DNA of 64,000 bases from Streptomyces ruber (GTDB lineage Bacteria > Actinomycetota > Actinomycetes > Streptomycetales > Streptomycetaceae): assembly GCF_014648075.1 (NCBI RefSeq), contig NZ_BMQK01000014.1:124001-188000 (forward strand), in the 5' to 3' direction. Below are positions 41,723-49,716 of this stretch, in pieces (position 1 is the first letter of the stretch; each line of letters begins with the position of its first letter). Position numbers and translations under genes: made by a program. Below the pieces are notes generated by a model. The model was not told the origin of the DNA, made no database searches, and saw nothing but the letters and a program-made list of their open reading frames with translations.

Positions 41723-43132
41723 ATGAGCAAGCCGCTGAAGCGGATCCACCTGGCCGCCCACTTCCCCGGCGTCAACAACACCACCGTGTGGAGCGACCCC
41801 GAGGCCGGCAGCCACATCGAGTTCGGCTCCTTCGCCCACTTCGCGCGCACCGCCGAACGCGCCAGGTTCGACTTCCTGTTCCTCGCCGAGGGGCTCAGGC
41901 TGCGCGAGCAGGGCGGGCGGATCTACGACCTGGACGTGGTCGGCCGCCCCGACACCTTCACCGTCCTGTCCGCGCTCGCCGCCGTCACCGAGCACCTCGG
42001 CCTGACCGGCACCATCAACTCCACCTTCAACGAGCCCTACGAGGTCGCCCGCCAGTTCGCCAGCCTCGACCACCTCTCCGGTGGACGCGCCGCCTGGAAC
42101 GTCGTCACCTCCTGGGACGCGTTCACCGGCGAGAACTTCCGGCGCGGCGGCTTCCTCCCGCAGGAGGAGCGCTACTCCCGCGCCAAGGAGTTCCTCGCCA
42201 CCGCCCACGAGCTCTTCGACTCCTGGCACGGCGACGAGATCGTGGCCGACCGGGTCACCGGCACCTTCCTGCGCGACGCGAAGGCGGGCGCCTTCGTGCA
42301 CCACGGACGGCACTTCGACATCGAGGGACGGTTCAACGTCCCGCGCTCCCCGCAGGGCCGCCCCGTGATCTTCCAGGCGGGCGACTCCGACGAGGGCCGC
42401 GAGTTCGCCGCCTCCGGTGCCGACGCGATCTTCAGCCGGCACGCCACCCTGGAGGCGGGCCGGGCCTTCTACACGGACGTCAAGCGCCGGCTGGCCGCCT
42501 ACGGCCGACGCCCCGACCAGCTCCTCATCCTGCCCGCCGCGACCTTCGTCCTCGGCGACACCGACGCCGAGGCGGAGGAGCTGGCCAAGGAGGTGCGCCG
42601 GCAGCAGGTCAGCGGCGCCACGGCCATCAAGCACCTGGAGTTCGTCTGGAACCGCGACCTCTCCTCGTACGACCCGGACGGCCCGCTGCCCGACATCGAC
42701 CCCGACCTCGGCGAGCACCACATCGCCCGTGGCCGCGCCCAGGTGCGCATGTACCGGGACCCGCTGGCCACCGCCCGCGAGTGGCGGGAGCTCGCCGCGG
42801 CCAACGGCTGGTCCATCCGCGACCTCGTCATCGAGACCGGCAACCGGCAGAACTTCGTCGGCTCGGCGGCGACGATCGCGAGGACCATCGACGACCTCGT
42901 CCAGGCCGACGCCGCCGACGGGTTCATCCTCGTCCCGCACATCACCCCGGGCGGGCTCGACGCCTTCGCCGACCGGGTCGTCCCGCTGCTCCAGGAACGG
43001 GGCGTCTTCCGCACGGAGTACGAGGGCCCGACCCTCCGCGACCACCTGGGTCTCGCCCTCCCCCACTCCCGGCTTCGCTCGAGCGGGGAAACCTCCATGG
43101 ACGACGCAGGGGGTGAGCGGACGGCGTCGTAG
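41723..43132 (+). CDS. NtaA/DmoA-family FMN-dependent monooxygenase
   Basis: This 469-residue member of the NtaA/SnaA/DszA monooxygenase family has IHLAAHFPGVNNTTVWSD, RFDFLFLAEGLRLRE, TINSTFNEPYEVARQFASLDHLSGGRAAWNVVTS and GRPVIFQAGDSDEGREFAA. It is 23 bp after the previous monooxygenase. Family members oxidise nitrilotriacetate, dimethyl sulfide, dibenzothiophene sulfone and similar compounds. The Cys leader peptide points to release of sulfur from an organosulfur source, but the substrate cannot be read from sequence. The tail past LGLALPHSRL is not conserved. Confidence 0.85.
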   Translation: MSKPLKRIHLAAHFPGVNNTTVWSDPEAGSHIEFGSFAHFARTAERARFDFLFLAEGLRLREQGGRIYDLDVVGRPDTFTVLSALAAVTEHLGLTGTINSTFNEPYEVARQFASLDHLSGGRAAWNVVTSWDAFTGENFRRGGFLPQEERYSRAKEFLATAHELFDSWHGDEIVADRVTGTFLRDAKAGAFVHHGRHFDIEGRFNVPRSPQGRPVIFQAGDSDEGREFAASGADAIFSRHATLEAGRAFYTDVKRRLAAYGRRPDQLLILPAATFVLGDTDAEAEELAKEVRRQQVSGATAIKHLEFVWNRDLSSYDPDGPLPDIDPDLGEHHIARGRAQVRMYRDPLATAREWRELAAANGWSIRDLVIETGNRQNFVGSAATIARTIDDLVQADAADGFILVPHITPGGLDAFADRVVPLLQERGVFRTEYEGPTLRDHLGLALPHSRLRSSGETSMDDAGGERTAS

Positions 43133-43186
43133 GGCTCGTCGCACACCGGCCCGGACGGCCGCCGGCCACTCAGCCGGCGGCCGTCC

Positions 43187-43300
43187 GGGCCGCGCGGCGG
43201 CCTCCGCCGGGTCGAGCACGGGAACGGCCGCCGGCAGGGCCCTGGTGTACGGGTCCCGCGGCGCGTCGTACACCGTGTCGGCCGGGCCCTCCTCCACGAC
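43187..43300 (-). pseudogene. C-terminal fragment of an oligopeptide ABC transporter ATPase
   Basis: The minus frame reads VVEEGPADTVYDAPRDPYT and RALPAAVPVLDP, the conserved end of OppD/OppF/DppF-type ATPases. The Walker and signature motifs are absent. It is fused in frame to the solute-binding fragment on its left-hand reading side, so the two were joined by deletion. Confidence 0.6.
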
Positions 43301-43360
43301 GGCGTGGGGAGGTCGACGGTCAGCCCGTCGACCTCGATCAGCGCTGTCGCCGCCGTCGTC

Positions 43361-43870
43361 GGGCTTCACCTTCGGGCTGAACGCCAGGTGGCTGGTGTAG
43401 CCGAAGTGCCCGACGCCGACACGGGACCTGAGGCTGTCGTCCGAGCCGATCTGCGCGAGCCCGGCGGGACCGAGGTTCGTGTCGGTCGTGATGGCCGCCG
43501 CGTCGTCCCCCGAACTGGTCGACAGACGCTGGTTGATAACCGCCGGGCCGAGTCCGGAGCGCACGTCGATGGTGTCGGGGCAGGCCTTGCGCTGGTCGTC
43601 GGTCTCCTCCGACCAGTGCTCGTTGCGCTCCAGTTGCAGCCGCTCACCGTCGTTGGTGTTCTCGACGGCCTTGTCCGGCCCGGAGGAGACCGGGTGCTCC
43701 TCGTACCCGGTGCCGGTGTCCTCGTCCTTGGGCACGGGTGCGAACCGGGTCTGCGTCGCCAGACAGTCGCCAGACAGGGGAAGCCGCCGACGGGCTTCTT
43801 CAGCCTGAAGACGATGGTCTTGTCGTCCGGCCGCGCGAAGGCGGTCCGCTTCACGACGCTCGACGCGATC
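43361..43870 (-). pseudogene. Fragment of a family-5 peptide-binding protein (SBP_bac_5)
   Basis: Two minus frames together read PDDKTIVFRLKKPVGGFP, then PKDEDTGTGYEEHPVSSGP, NEHWSEETDDQRKACPDTID and GHFGYTSHLAFSPKVKP. This is the middle of an oligopeptide-binding protein. A frameshift near 43740-43780 splits the pieces. The signal peptide, N-terminal third and C-terminal third are missing. Several substitutions at conserved sites (GPDK for GPYK, YTSHLAF for YTSYLAF) fit an old pseudogene. Confidence 0.7.
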
Positions 43871-43950
43871 TGCCGCACGCCCGGCTGCCAGCCCGACGTG
43901 CTGCGCTGGGTGCCCGACGAGGACACGGACGAAGGGCCCCGCCGACTGGC

Positions 43951-44544
43951 GTCCCGGCCCTGGAGGTCGTGGGCAACTGGTGGCCCCACCACGACCCGGC
44001 CGGCCGGCTCCCCGCGCGCCTGGAGGACTTCCTGGACGCCGGACCCCGGCCCGTCCTCGTCGGCTTCGGGAGCATGGCGGGCGGCGACGGGGAACGGCTG
44101 AGCGAGATCGCCGTACGGGCGCTGCGCCGCGCCGGGCTGCGCGGCATCCTCCAGACGGGCAGCGCGGGACTGGCCGCCGAGGGCGACGACGTGCTCACCG
44201 TCGGGGACGTCCCGCACGCCCTGCTGTTCCCGCGGCTGGCCGCGGTGGTGCACCACGCGGGCGCCGGTACGTCGGCCGCCGCGCTGCGCGCCGGGGTGCC
44301 CGCGGTCACCGTGCCGGTCACCGCCGACCAGCCGTTCTGGGCGGGACGGCTCGCCGCCCTCGGTGCCGCGGCCGGACCGCTCCCCTTCCGGTCCCTCACC
44401 GCCGGACGGCTCGCCGACGCGCTCGGCCGCGTGGTGAGGCAGCGGACGTACACCCAAGCCGCCGCAGGAGCGGCGCGCCGCATGGCGGCCGAGGACGGGG
44501 CGGGCCGCGTGCTCGAAGCCGTCGAGCGGCTCGCCGAGGGATGA
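43951..44544 (+). pseudogene. C-terminal half of a GT1-family glycosyltransferase
   Basis: About 197 codons read VVGNWWPHHDP, RPVLVGFGSMAGGD, HALLFPRLAAVVHHAGAGTSAAALRAGVPAV and TADQPFWAGRLAALG. This is the nucleotide-sugar-binding domain of sterol/macrolide-type glycosyltransferases (about 400 residues when whole), with the HHAGAGT motif and DQ pair intact. The acceptor domain is missing, replaced at about 43950 by sequence belonging to the SBP remnant on the other strand. An upstream start keeps the frame open but adds unrelated residues. Confidence 0.7.
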
Positions 44545-44609
44545 GCGATCGGGGCAGTCCACCCTGCTCACCGGTGTGTGAGGGCCCGGAGAGCGGATAA
44601 ACGCGGGGA

Positions 44610-45218
44610 ATGAGCAGCTTTCCGGAGAGGAGCATGCCGGGGGAGAGCGGGTTCCCGCCCCCGGCCGTGCGGCGCAGTGCGCCGGCGCCCGCGGCGTCGG
44701 CCACGGGTATGACACCGATGCAGCCCAGGCGGGACGGCGAGGGCAGCCTGGCCGCGGTGGTGGAGACCCTGCTGGACAAGGGACTCGTCCTCAACGCCGA
44801 CATCATGGTCTCCGTGGCCGGGGTGGAACTGCTGGGCATCCGCCTGCGTGCGGCACTGGCCTCCTTCGAGACGGCTGCGCGCTACGGCCTGGAGTTCCCG
44901 TCGGGCACGGACACCGAGACCGCCGCCTGGCGGGAGGCGCGCGAGGAGAAGGAGACCTGCCCGGAGTGCGGCAAGCGCGCTCCCGTCGACCAACTGCTGA
45001 ACCAGTGGTGCCCCTGGTGCGGCTGGCGCAGCGCACAGTCCCGGCTGGAGCGGGGCGTCACCGAGCAGACCCCCGCCGCCGTCACCACAAGCCGGGACGA
45101 CTCCGCCGCCGGGGAGCGCGCGGACGCGGAAGCGGAGGAGAGCGCGGAGGAGAGCGCGGCGGAGCGGACCGAGGCGGAGGCCGGGGTGCGGACCGGGGAC
45201 GGAGGCGGTTCGGCATGA
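44610..45218 (+). CDS. gvpJ: GvpJ/GvpA-family gas vesicle protein with zinc ribbon
   Basis: This 202-residue protein has a GvpA/J core (about 46-96: LAAVVETLLDKGLVLNADIMVSVAGVELLGIRLRA), which packs into the gas vesicle wall or tip. After it come two CxxC pairs (C117/C120 in CPECG, C134/C137 in CPWCG) forming a zinc ribbon not usual in GvpJ, and then an acidic Glu/Ala-rich tail (about 165-195). The start could also be the ATGs at 44634 or near residue 34. It is the first gene of a gvp operon and overlaps the next by 4 bp. Confidence 0.72.
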   Translation: MSSFPERSMPGESGFPPPAVRRSAPAPAASATGMTPMQPRRDGEGSLAAVVETLLDKGLVLNADIMVSVAGVELLGIRLRAALASFETAARYGLEFPSGTDTETAAWREAREEKETCPECGKRAPVDQLLNQWCPWCGWRSAQSRLERGVTEQTPAAVTTSRDDSAAGERADAEAEESAEESAAERTEAEAGVRTGDGGGSA

Positions 45219-46144
45219 CGGACGGCCGGCCACCGATGCGGCCCACCCGGGACCCCCGGGTGACCCTGGACGACCTGGTGGAGGTCCTCCTGAACAAGGG
45301 CGCCGTCCTGCACCTGGACCTCATCGTCGCCGTGGCCGACATCCCGCTGATCGGTGTCAGCATCCGCGCGGCCATCGCCGGGATGGAGACGATGCTGGAG
45401 TACGGCATGATGCGCGACTGGGACGAGGCCACCCGCGCCTGGGCCGAGCGGTCCGCCGTCCGCCGCGCCATCGACCTGCGGGACGGCGAGGGCGTCGTCT
45501 GCCGCATGAGCGGCGGCCACCTGCTGACCGAGGGCATCTACACCGGGTGGCGGCCCGGCACCGTCTACCTGACCGACCAGCGCCTGGTCGTCCTGCGCGA
45601 CGAGCCACGGGAGATCCTGTGGCAGACCGAGCTGGGCGCCGTCCGCGCCGTACGGCTCGAGCCCGAGCGCACGGTGGGCGGCGAGGAGCGGCTGCGGCTG
45701 CGGCTGGCGCTGACCGACGGCCGGGAGGAGCGCCTCTCGGCCCGGGAGCCCGGGAAACTGCGCGACCTGCTCACCGACGCGTGCGCCGGCCGTCTCGACG
45801 GGGCCTTCCTGTTCGCGCCCACGCCCGAGGAGGAGACCCTGGCCGAGGGGCACCTGTGGTACCACGAGCCGCGCCGCGGCGGTCCGCTGTGGCGCGGCGG
45901 ACAGGGACGGCTGACCGCCGACACCCTGACGTGGAAGTCTCCCGTGGACGCCCGGCCCGCCCTGGTCCTGTCCCGGGCGGACATCACCGGCCTGCGGCGG
46001 CTGGACGAGCGCGGTCCCGCCGGGACCGGCGGGGTCCTCGCCCTGGAGACGACGGCCCGCGGCGAGGTGCGGCTGGCCGCCGACGACCCGGAGGCGTGGG
46101 CGGCGTGGCTGACCCCCGGCCGTCCCGTGGCGGTGACCGGATGA
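45215..46144 (+). CDS. GvpA/J/M-like domain fused to PH/GRAM-like segments
   Basis: This 309-residue protein starts with a GvpA/J/M-type domain (about 17-64: TLDDLVEVLLNKGAVLHLDLIVAVADIPLIGVSIRAAIAG). From about residue 95, GHLLTEGIYTGWRPGTVYLTDQRLVVL and then ILWQTELGAVRAVRLE look like a bacterial PH/GRAM fold. A second similar segment (GRLTADTLTWKSPVDA, ALVLSRADITGLRRLD) follows near 225-260. I know of no standard Gvp protein with this architecture. PH/GRAM domains bind lipids or proteins, so it might tether a Gvp shell to a membrane or cargo. Coupled to the genes on both sides. Confidence 0.65.
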   Translation: MTDGRPPMRPTRDPRVTLDDLVEVLLNKGAVLHLDLIVAVADIPLIGVSIRAAIAGMETMLEYGMMRDWDEATRAWAERSAVRRAIDLRDGEGVVCRMSGGHLLTEGIYTGWRPGTVYLTDQRLVVLRDEPREILWQTELGAVRAVRLEPERTVGGEERLRLRLALTDGREERLSAREPGKLRDLLTDACAGRLDGAFLFAPTPEEETLAEGHLWYHEPRRGGPLWRGGQGRLTADTLTWKSPVDARPALVLSRADITGLRRLDERGPAGTGGVLALETTARGEVRLAADDPEAWAAWLTPGRPVAVTG

Positions 46145-46179
46145 GTGACCGAGTACAGCAGCAGGAGGGGTGAGGACCC

Positions 46180-46494
46180 ATGTCTTTGACCGTCGACGAG
46201 AAGAGCCTCAAGCACGGAGTGCTCTCTCTGGTGGTCACCCTGGTCGAAGTGATCCAGGAAGCACTCGAACGCCAGGCCGTGCGCCGCATGAACGGCGGCG
46301 ACCTGACCCTGGAGGAGATGGAACGCCTGGCGGACGCCCTGCTGGAACTGGACGAGGCGATGGAACAGATCAAGGACGACCACGGCATCACGTCCTCCGT
46401 GGCCGATCTGCACCGCGGTCTCGACGAGGTGGTCGACGACGTCGTGGACAAGCTGATCAATCCGAGGCGCTGGGCGGAGGAGGCACGCGGATGA
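46180..46494 (+). CDS. gvpK: Gas vesicle protein GvpK
   Basis: This 104-residue protein matches GvpK: LKHGVLSLVVTLVEVIQEALERQAVRRM, then GGDLTLEEMERLADALLELDEAMEQIK and the tail GLDEVVDDVVDKLINP. GvpK is a minor component needed for gas vesicle assembly in several organisms, with an unclear biochemical role. It is the gene that most firmly ties this operon to gas vesicles. The ATG is 35 bp after the PH-fusion gene and its stop overlaps the next start (ATGA). Confidence 0.92.
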   Translation: MSLTVDEKSLKHGVLSLVVTLVEVIQEALERQAVRRMNGGDLTLEEMERLADALLELDEAMEQIKDDHGITSSVADLHRGLDEVVDDVVDKLINPRRWAEEARG

Positions 46495-47360
46495 CCGAGC
46501 AGACCGCGCTGTACGTGTACGCGCTGGTCCGCCACCGGCCGGGGGCCGCCGACGGCGTCACCGGCCTCGACGACCGTCCCCTCCGGCTGGTGCCGGTGCC
46601 CGGCACCGACGTCGCCGCGCTGGTCCACGACGCGTCGCCGAAGCCCTTCGAGGGCGCCGACGACCAGGTGCGCCGCTGGGTGGAACAGCAGAGCCGGGCG
46701 GTGACCACCGTGTGGGAACGCACCGGCGGCGTCCTGCCGATGACGTTCAACGTCCTGGTCGCCGACGAGGAGCCGGCGCAGGACCCGGCCGGCGGCGGAC
46801 GGCGGGCCGAACAGCGCCTGACGGACTGGCTCACCGGGCGGGCGGCGGAGATCACCGAGCGGCTGGACGCACTGACCGGCCGGTGTGAACTCAGGGTGGA
46901 GATCACCGTGGACCGCACGGCGGTCACCGCGCGGGAGACGCGGACGGACCCGCGGGCGGCGCAACTCGCCGGCCGGTCCGCCGGAATGCGCCGGCTGCTG
47001 GCCCGGCAGCAGGAGCAGGACGTGCGGAACGCGGCCGGGCAGCTCGCCGACACCCTGCACGCCGAGGCCCGGCACCGGCTGCTGTCCGTCGCGGAGGACT
47101 TCCGCGACCGGGGCCGCGCGCACCGTGCCCCGGACGAGACGGACGTCCTGTCCGCCGCCCTCCTCGTCCGGAAGGAGGACATCGACACCGTCGGCACCGT
47201 GCTGAGCGAGCTCCGGGCCCGCCACCCCGCCGTCCGCATCCGCTTCCTCGGCCCCTGGCCCCCGTACTCCTTCACCGAGGACGGCCTCGGGATGCGGGAG
47301 CGGGACGGGACGGCCGAGGCCGTCGGCGGGGGGACGCGGCCGCACCCGCCCGGCGTCTGA
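46491..47360 (+). CDS. gvpL: Gas vesicle protein GvpL/GvpF
   Basis: This 289-residue GvpL/F-family protein opens with ALYVYALVRHRPGAADGVTGLDD. It contains the conserved VLPMTFNVLVADEE region and, later, DVLSAALLVRKEDIDTVGTVLSELRARHPAVRIRFLGPWPPYSF, the family's closing signature. GvpF/L proteins bind GvpA and sit at the gas-facing surface or assist assembly. The Gly/Arg tail after WPPYSFTE is not conserved. It is the last gene of the operon, ending 1 bp from the stop of the convergent PucR-type gene. Confidence 0.9.
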   Translation: MTEQTALYVYALVRHRPGAADGVTGLDDRPLRLVPVPGTDVAALVHDASPKPFEGADDQVRRWVEQQSRAVTTVWERTGGVLPMTFNVLVADEEPAQDPAGGGRRAEQRLTDWLTGRAAEITERLDALTGRCELRVEITVDRTAVTARETRTDPRAAQLAGRSAGMRRLLARQQEQDVRNAAGQLADTLHAEARHRLLSVAEDFRDRGRAHRAPDETDVLSAALLVRKEDIDTVGTVLSELRARHPAVRIRFLGPWPPYSFTEDGLGMRERDGTAEAVGGGTRPHPPGV

Positions 47361-47361
47361 G

Positions 47362-48576
47362 TCACTTCGTGCCGCCGCGTCCCTGGAGGTGCAGCGACCG
47401 CAGGGCCGCCTCCAGGGCGAAACGGCGGTCGGGGTCGGCGAGACGGTCGCCGAGGCGGGCGTCCAGACTGCGCAGGCGGTAGCGGACCGTCTGCGCGTGC
47501 ACGCCGAGCATCTCGCCGACCTGCTCGGCGGGCGCCCGGGTCGACACGTGGACGCGCAGCGTCTCGACGAGCCGGTCGCGCCGGCTCGGGGGCAGCCCGT
47601 CGAGCGGAGCCAGCTCCCGGGCCGCCAGATGGGACACGAGGGGCGGATCGGAGAGCAGCCACAGCGTCGCCAGATGGTCCTCGCAGGCGGTCAGCGGCGT
47701 CTCGGCCACCACCCCCTCGTCGACGAGTTGGAGCAGACGGCGCGCCCACCGGAAGGAGTCGGCCGCCTGGGTCGGCGGCACGGTCAGGCCCAGCACGGCG
47801 GGGGTGCCGGCCAGGGCCGTGCCCAGCATCGCCAGGCGCCCCGGGGTGAGGCCTCCCGGCACGAGCAGCAGCGGCTGCGGGCCCACGAGGTCGGCGAGGA
47901 CGTCCGGGGCCAGGCCCGCCTCGATCCGGGCGGGCGCCGGCGGACGGAGGACGACGGGGACGCACTCCTCCGGCGGCTGCCAGGCGGCCGCCTCGCACAG
48001 CCGGGAGACGGCCGCCCGGGACGGCCGCGGCGTGGCCAGGAGCAGGTGGAGCAACTGTCTTCGCAGCGCCGGGACCTCGGACGAGGCGCGGGCCCGCACC
48101 TCCGCGTAACCCTCGCGGGAGAGCGCCTCCAGCTCCTCGACGTAGGCGAAGAGGGCGTCGGCGAAGGCGAGGACGAGGGTGGGGGAGAGGCGGTACCGCC
48201 GTCCCACGATCCTGGCACGGCGCAGCGCGACCCGGGCGCCGAGCCGGTAGGCACCCTGGAGCGTGTCCAGGTCGCGGCCCTCGTACGCCTCGACCCGGCC
48301 GAACCTGCGCAGCGCCTCGTCGCGCAGCGCCGAACTCGTGCCGGGGTCGGCGACGCGGTCCACGAAGGCGGCCAGGGCCCGCTCGACGCCCTGGTGGATG
48401 GCGTCCGCGTCGGGACCGTCGAGCAGGCGGCCGTACACGGGGTAGGCCCGGGTGACCTCCGTCCCGATCTCCCTGACCAGGTCGGGGAGTTCCGGCCGGA
48501 TGAGGGCCGCGAACTCCCTGGGGAGGGGGTCGAGGGGTTCACCGGCCTCCGGCGTCGTCCGTGCGGTGGAAGGCAT
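47362..48576 (-). CDS. PucR/CdaR-type transcriptional regulator
   Basis: This 404-residue regulator has an N-terminal sensor region (for example YPVYGRLLDGPDADAIHQGVERALAAFVDRV) and a C-terminal PucR HTH (LVETLRVHVSTRAPAEQVGEMLGVHAQTVRYRLRSLDARLGDRL). Such proteins activate transport or catabolic genes. The ATG at 48576 has GAGGGA upstream; a GTG at 48609 is possible. It converges on the gvp operon, one base from gvpL, and follows the secreted-protein genes on the same strand, so either group or the mce locus may be its target. Confidence 0.82.
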   Translation of the reverse strand: MPSTARTTPEAGEPLDPLPREFAALIRPELPDLVREIGTEVTRAYPVYGRLLDGPDADAIHQGVERALAAFVDRVADPGTSSALRDEALRRFGRVEAYEGRDLDTLQGAYRLGARVALRRARIVGRRYRLSPTLVLAFADALFAYVEELEALSREGYAEVRARASSEVPALRRQLLHLLLATPRPSRAAVSRLCEAAAWQPPEECVPVVLRPPAPARIEAGLAPDVLADLVGPQPLLLVPGGLTPGRLAMLGTALAGTPAVLGLTVPPTQAADSFRWARRLLQLVDEGVVAETPLTACEDHLATLWLLSDPPLVSHLAARELAPLDGLPPSRRDRLVETLRVHVSTRAPAEQVGEMLGVHAQTVRYRLRSLDARLGDRLADPDRRFALEAALRSLHLQGRGGTK

Positions 48577-48700
48577 GAGTGGTCCCTCGCTCTCCGGCCG
48601 GCCCGTCACGTGCTCGCCTGTCCGAGAACCTGAAGGTAAGTCAACTTCCGCCCCGCGTACACCACCTGAGCGGCTATTGGTGTCGGCGGGAGCGGTCGCC

Positions 48701-49642
48701 TCACCTGACGGCCGAGTGCCAGTTCTCCGCGACGATCCGGCCGGCGTCGGGGGCGACGGTGCCGGGCGCCGTCAGGCCGGTGAGGTGGGTCCGGGTGTCG
48801 TCGAGCGTGAGGCTGTTGTTCCCGGCGGCGGAGGGCAGCCCGGTCTTCAGGTTGACCGCCGCGTTGATCAGGCCGACGTTCAGGCCGCAGCCCGTGGCCC
48901 CTGGGACCGCGAAGGTGCTGTCGCTCTGGGTGGCGCCGGTGAGGTCGATCCGGCTCATCTCACCGGCCTCGTCGGGGGTGCCGTCGCCCCGGAAGAAGCT
49001 CATCCCGAACTCGGGGAGGTTCAGGTTCTCCGGGCGCAGCACGATGGGGGAGGCCTTGGACCCGATGTAGCAGTGGTCGCCCAGGAGCGGGTTCTCCAGG
49101 TGGATGCGGACCGGGAGGGCGACGATCGGCAGGTCCGTGAGGACGCCCGCGGTCTGGTCGAAGGCGTAGGGCGCGCCGACGGACTCCATGGTGGCGGTGA
49201 TCTTGTTGAGGGCGGAGCCTTCGAGGGTCCGGCAGAGGGACGTGATCACCGGTATGTCGCTCGGGCACATCAGGCCGAGCAGGCCGCCGGGCACGGTGGC
49301 GGGGTCGGCGACGAGCGCGCCGCCGGGCGGGGCGACGACGCTGCTGGTGCCGTCCGCGTTCTGCACGACGCCGATCTGCAGGTCGGTCCGTCCCGTGGCC
49401 ACGGTGGTGTCGCCCAGCTTGACGGAGCCGCCGGCGGAGGTGGAGACCACGCACTGCGGGGTCCTGGCGAGACCGTCGGCGGCCCGCATCGCCGCGGAGT
49501 CCACGGGACAGCGGGTGAAGGGGGCCCACTCGCCGTTCAGGGCGGGGCCGGCGGCGGTCGCCGTGCCCATGGAGGCGAAGGCGCCGAGCGCGGTCAGGGC
49601 GGAGACCGTGGCGAGTCCGGTCCGGGGGGCGAACAGTCGCAT
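48701..49642 (-). CDS. Exported protein of unknown function
   Basis: This 313-residue protein has a signal peptide (about 1-31, ending GTATAA). The mature part begins PALNGEWAPFTRCPVD. It is rich in beta strands and turns and has five or more cysteines (CPVD, QCVV, CPSDIP, SLCRTL, DHCYIG, GCGLN) that may form disulfides. I do not recognise a characterised family. It is the third gene of a leftward set of exported proteins divergent from the mce operon, which suggests a shared role at the envelope, perhaps with lipids. The ATG at 49642 gives a compact signal peptide. Confidence 0.65.
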   Translation of the reverse strand: MRLFAPRTGLATVSALTALGAFASMGTATAAGPALNGEWAPFTRCPVDSAAMRAADGLARTPQCVVSTSAGGSVKLGDTTVATGRTDLQIGVVQNADGTSSVVAPPGGALVADPATVPGGLLGLMCPSDIPVITSLCRTLEGSALNKITATMESVGAPYAFDQTAGVLTDLPIVALPVRIHLENPLLGDHCYIGSKASPIVLRPENLNLPEFGMSFFRGDGTPDEAGEMSRIDLTGATQSDSTFAVPGATGCGLNVGLINAAVNLKTGLPSAAGNNSLTLDDTRTHLTGLTAPGTVAPDAGRIVAENWHSAVR

Positions 49643-49716
49643 GTCGGTGGCCTTTCGTGGCGGAGGGGCGCAGGGGAGGAGTGGCGGAGTGGCGCGGGGA
49701 GAGAAGGCGGAACGGT

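Noticed and set aside
41678..43735. A 685-codon leftward frame across the monooxygenase gene
   Set aside because: Only its first about 185 residues (43735-43187) resemble proteins, and those are two joined fragments. The rest is antisense of the monooxygenase.
43133..44600. Insertion sequence causing the gene fragments
   Set aside because: No transposase remnant, DDE motif or terminal repeats could be read; the junctions look like plain deletions.
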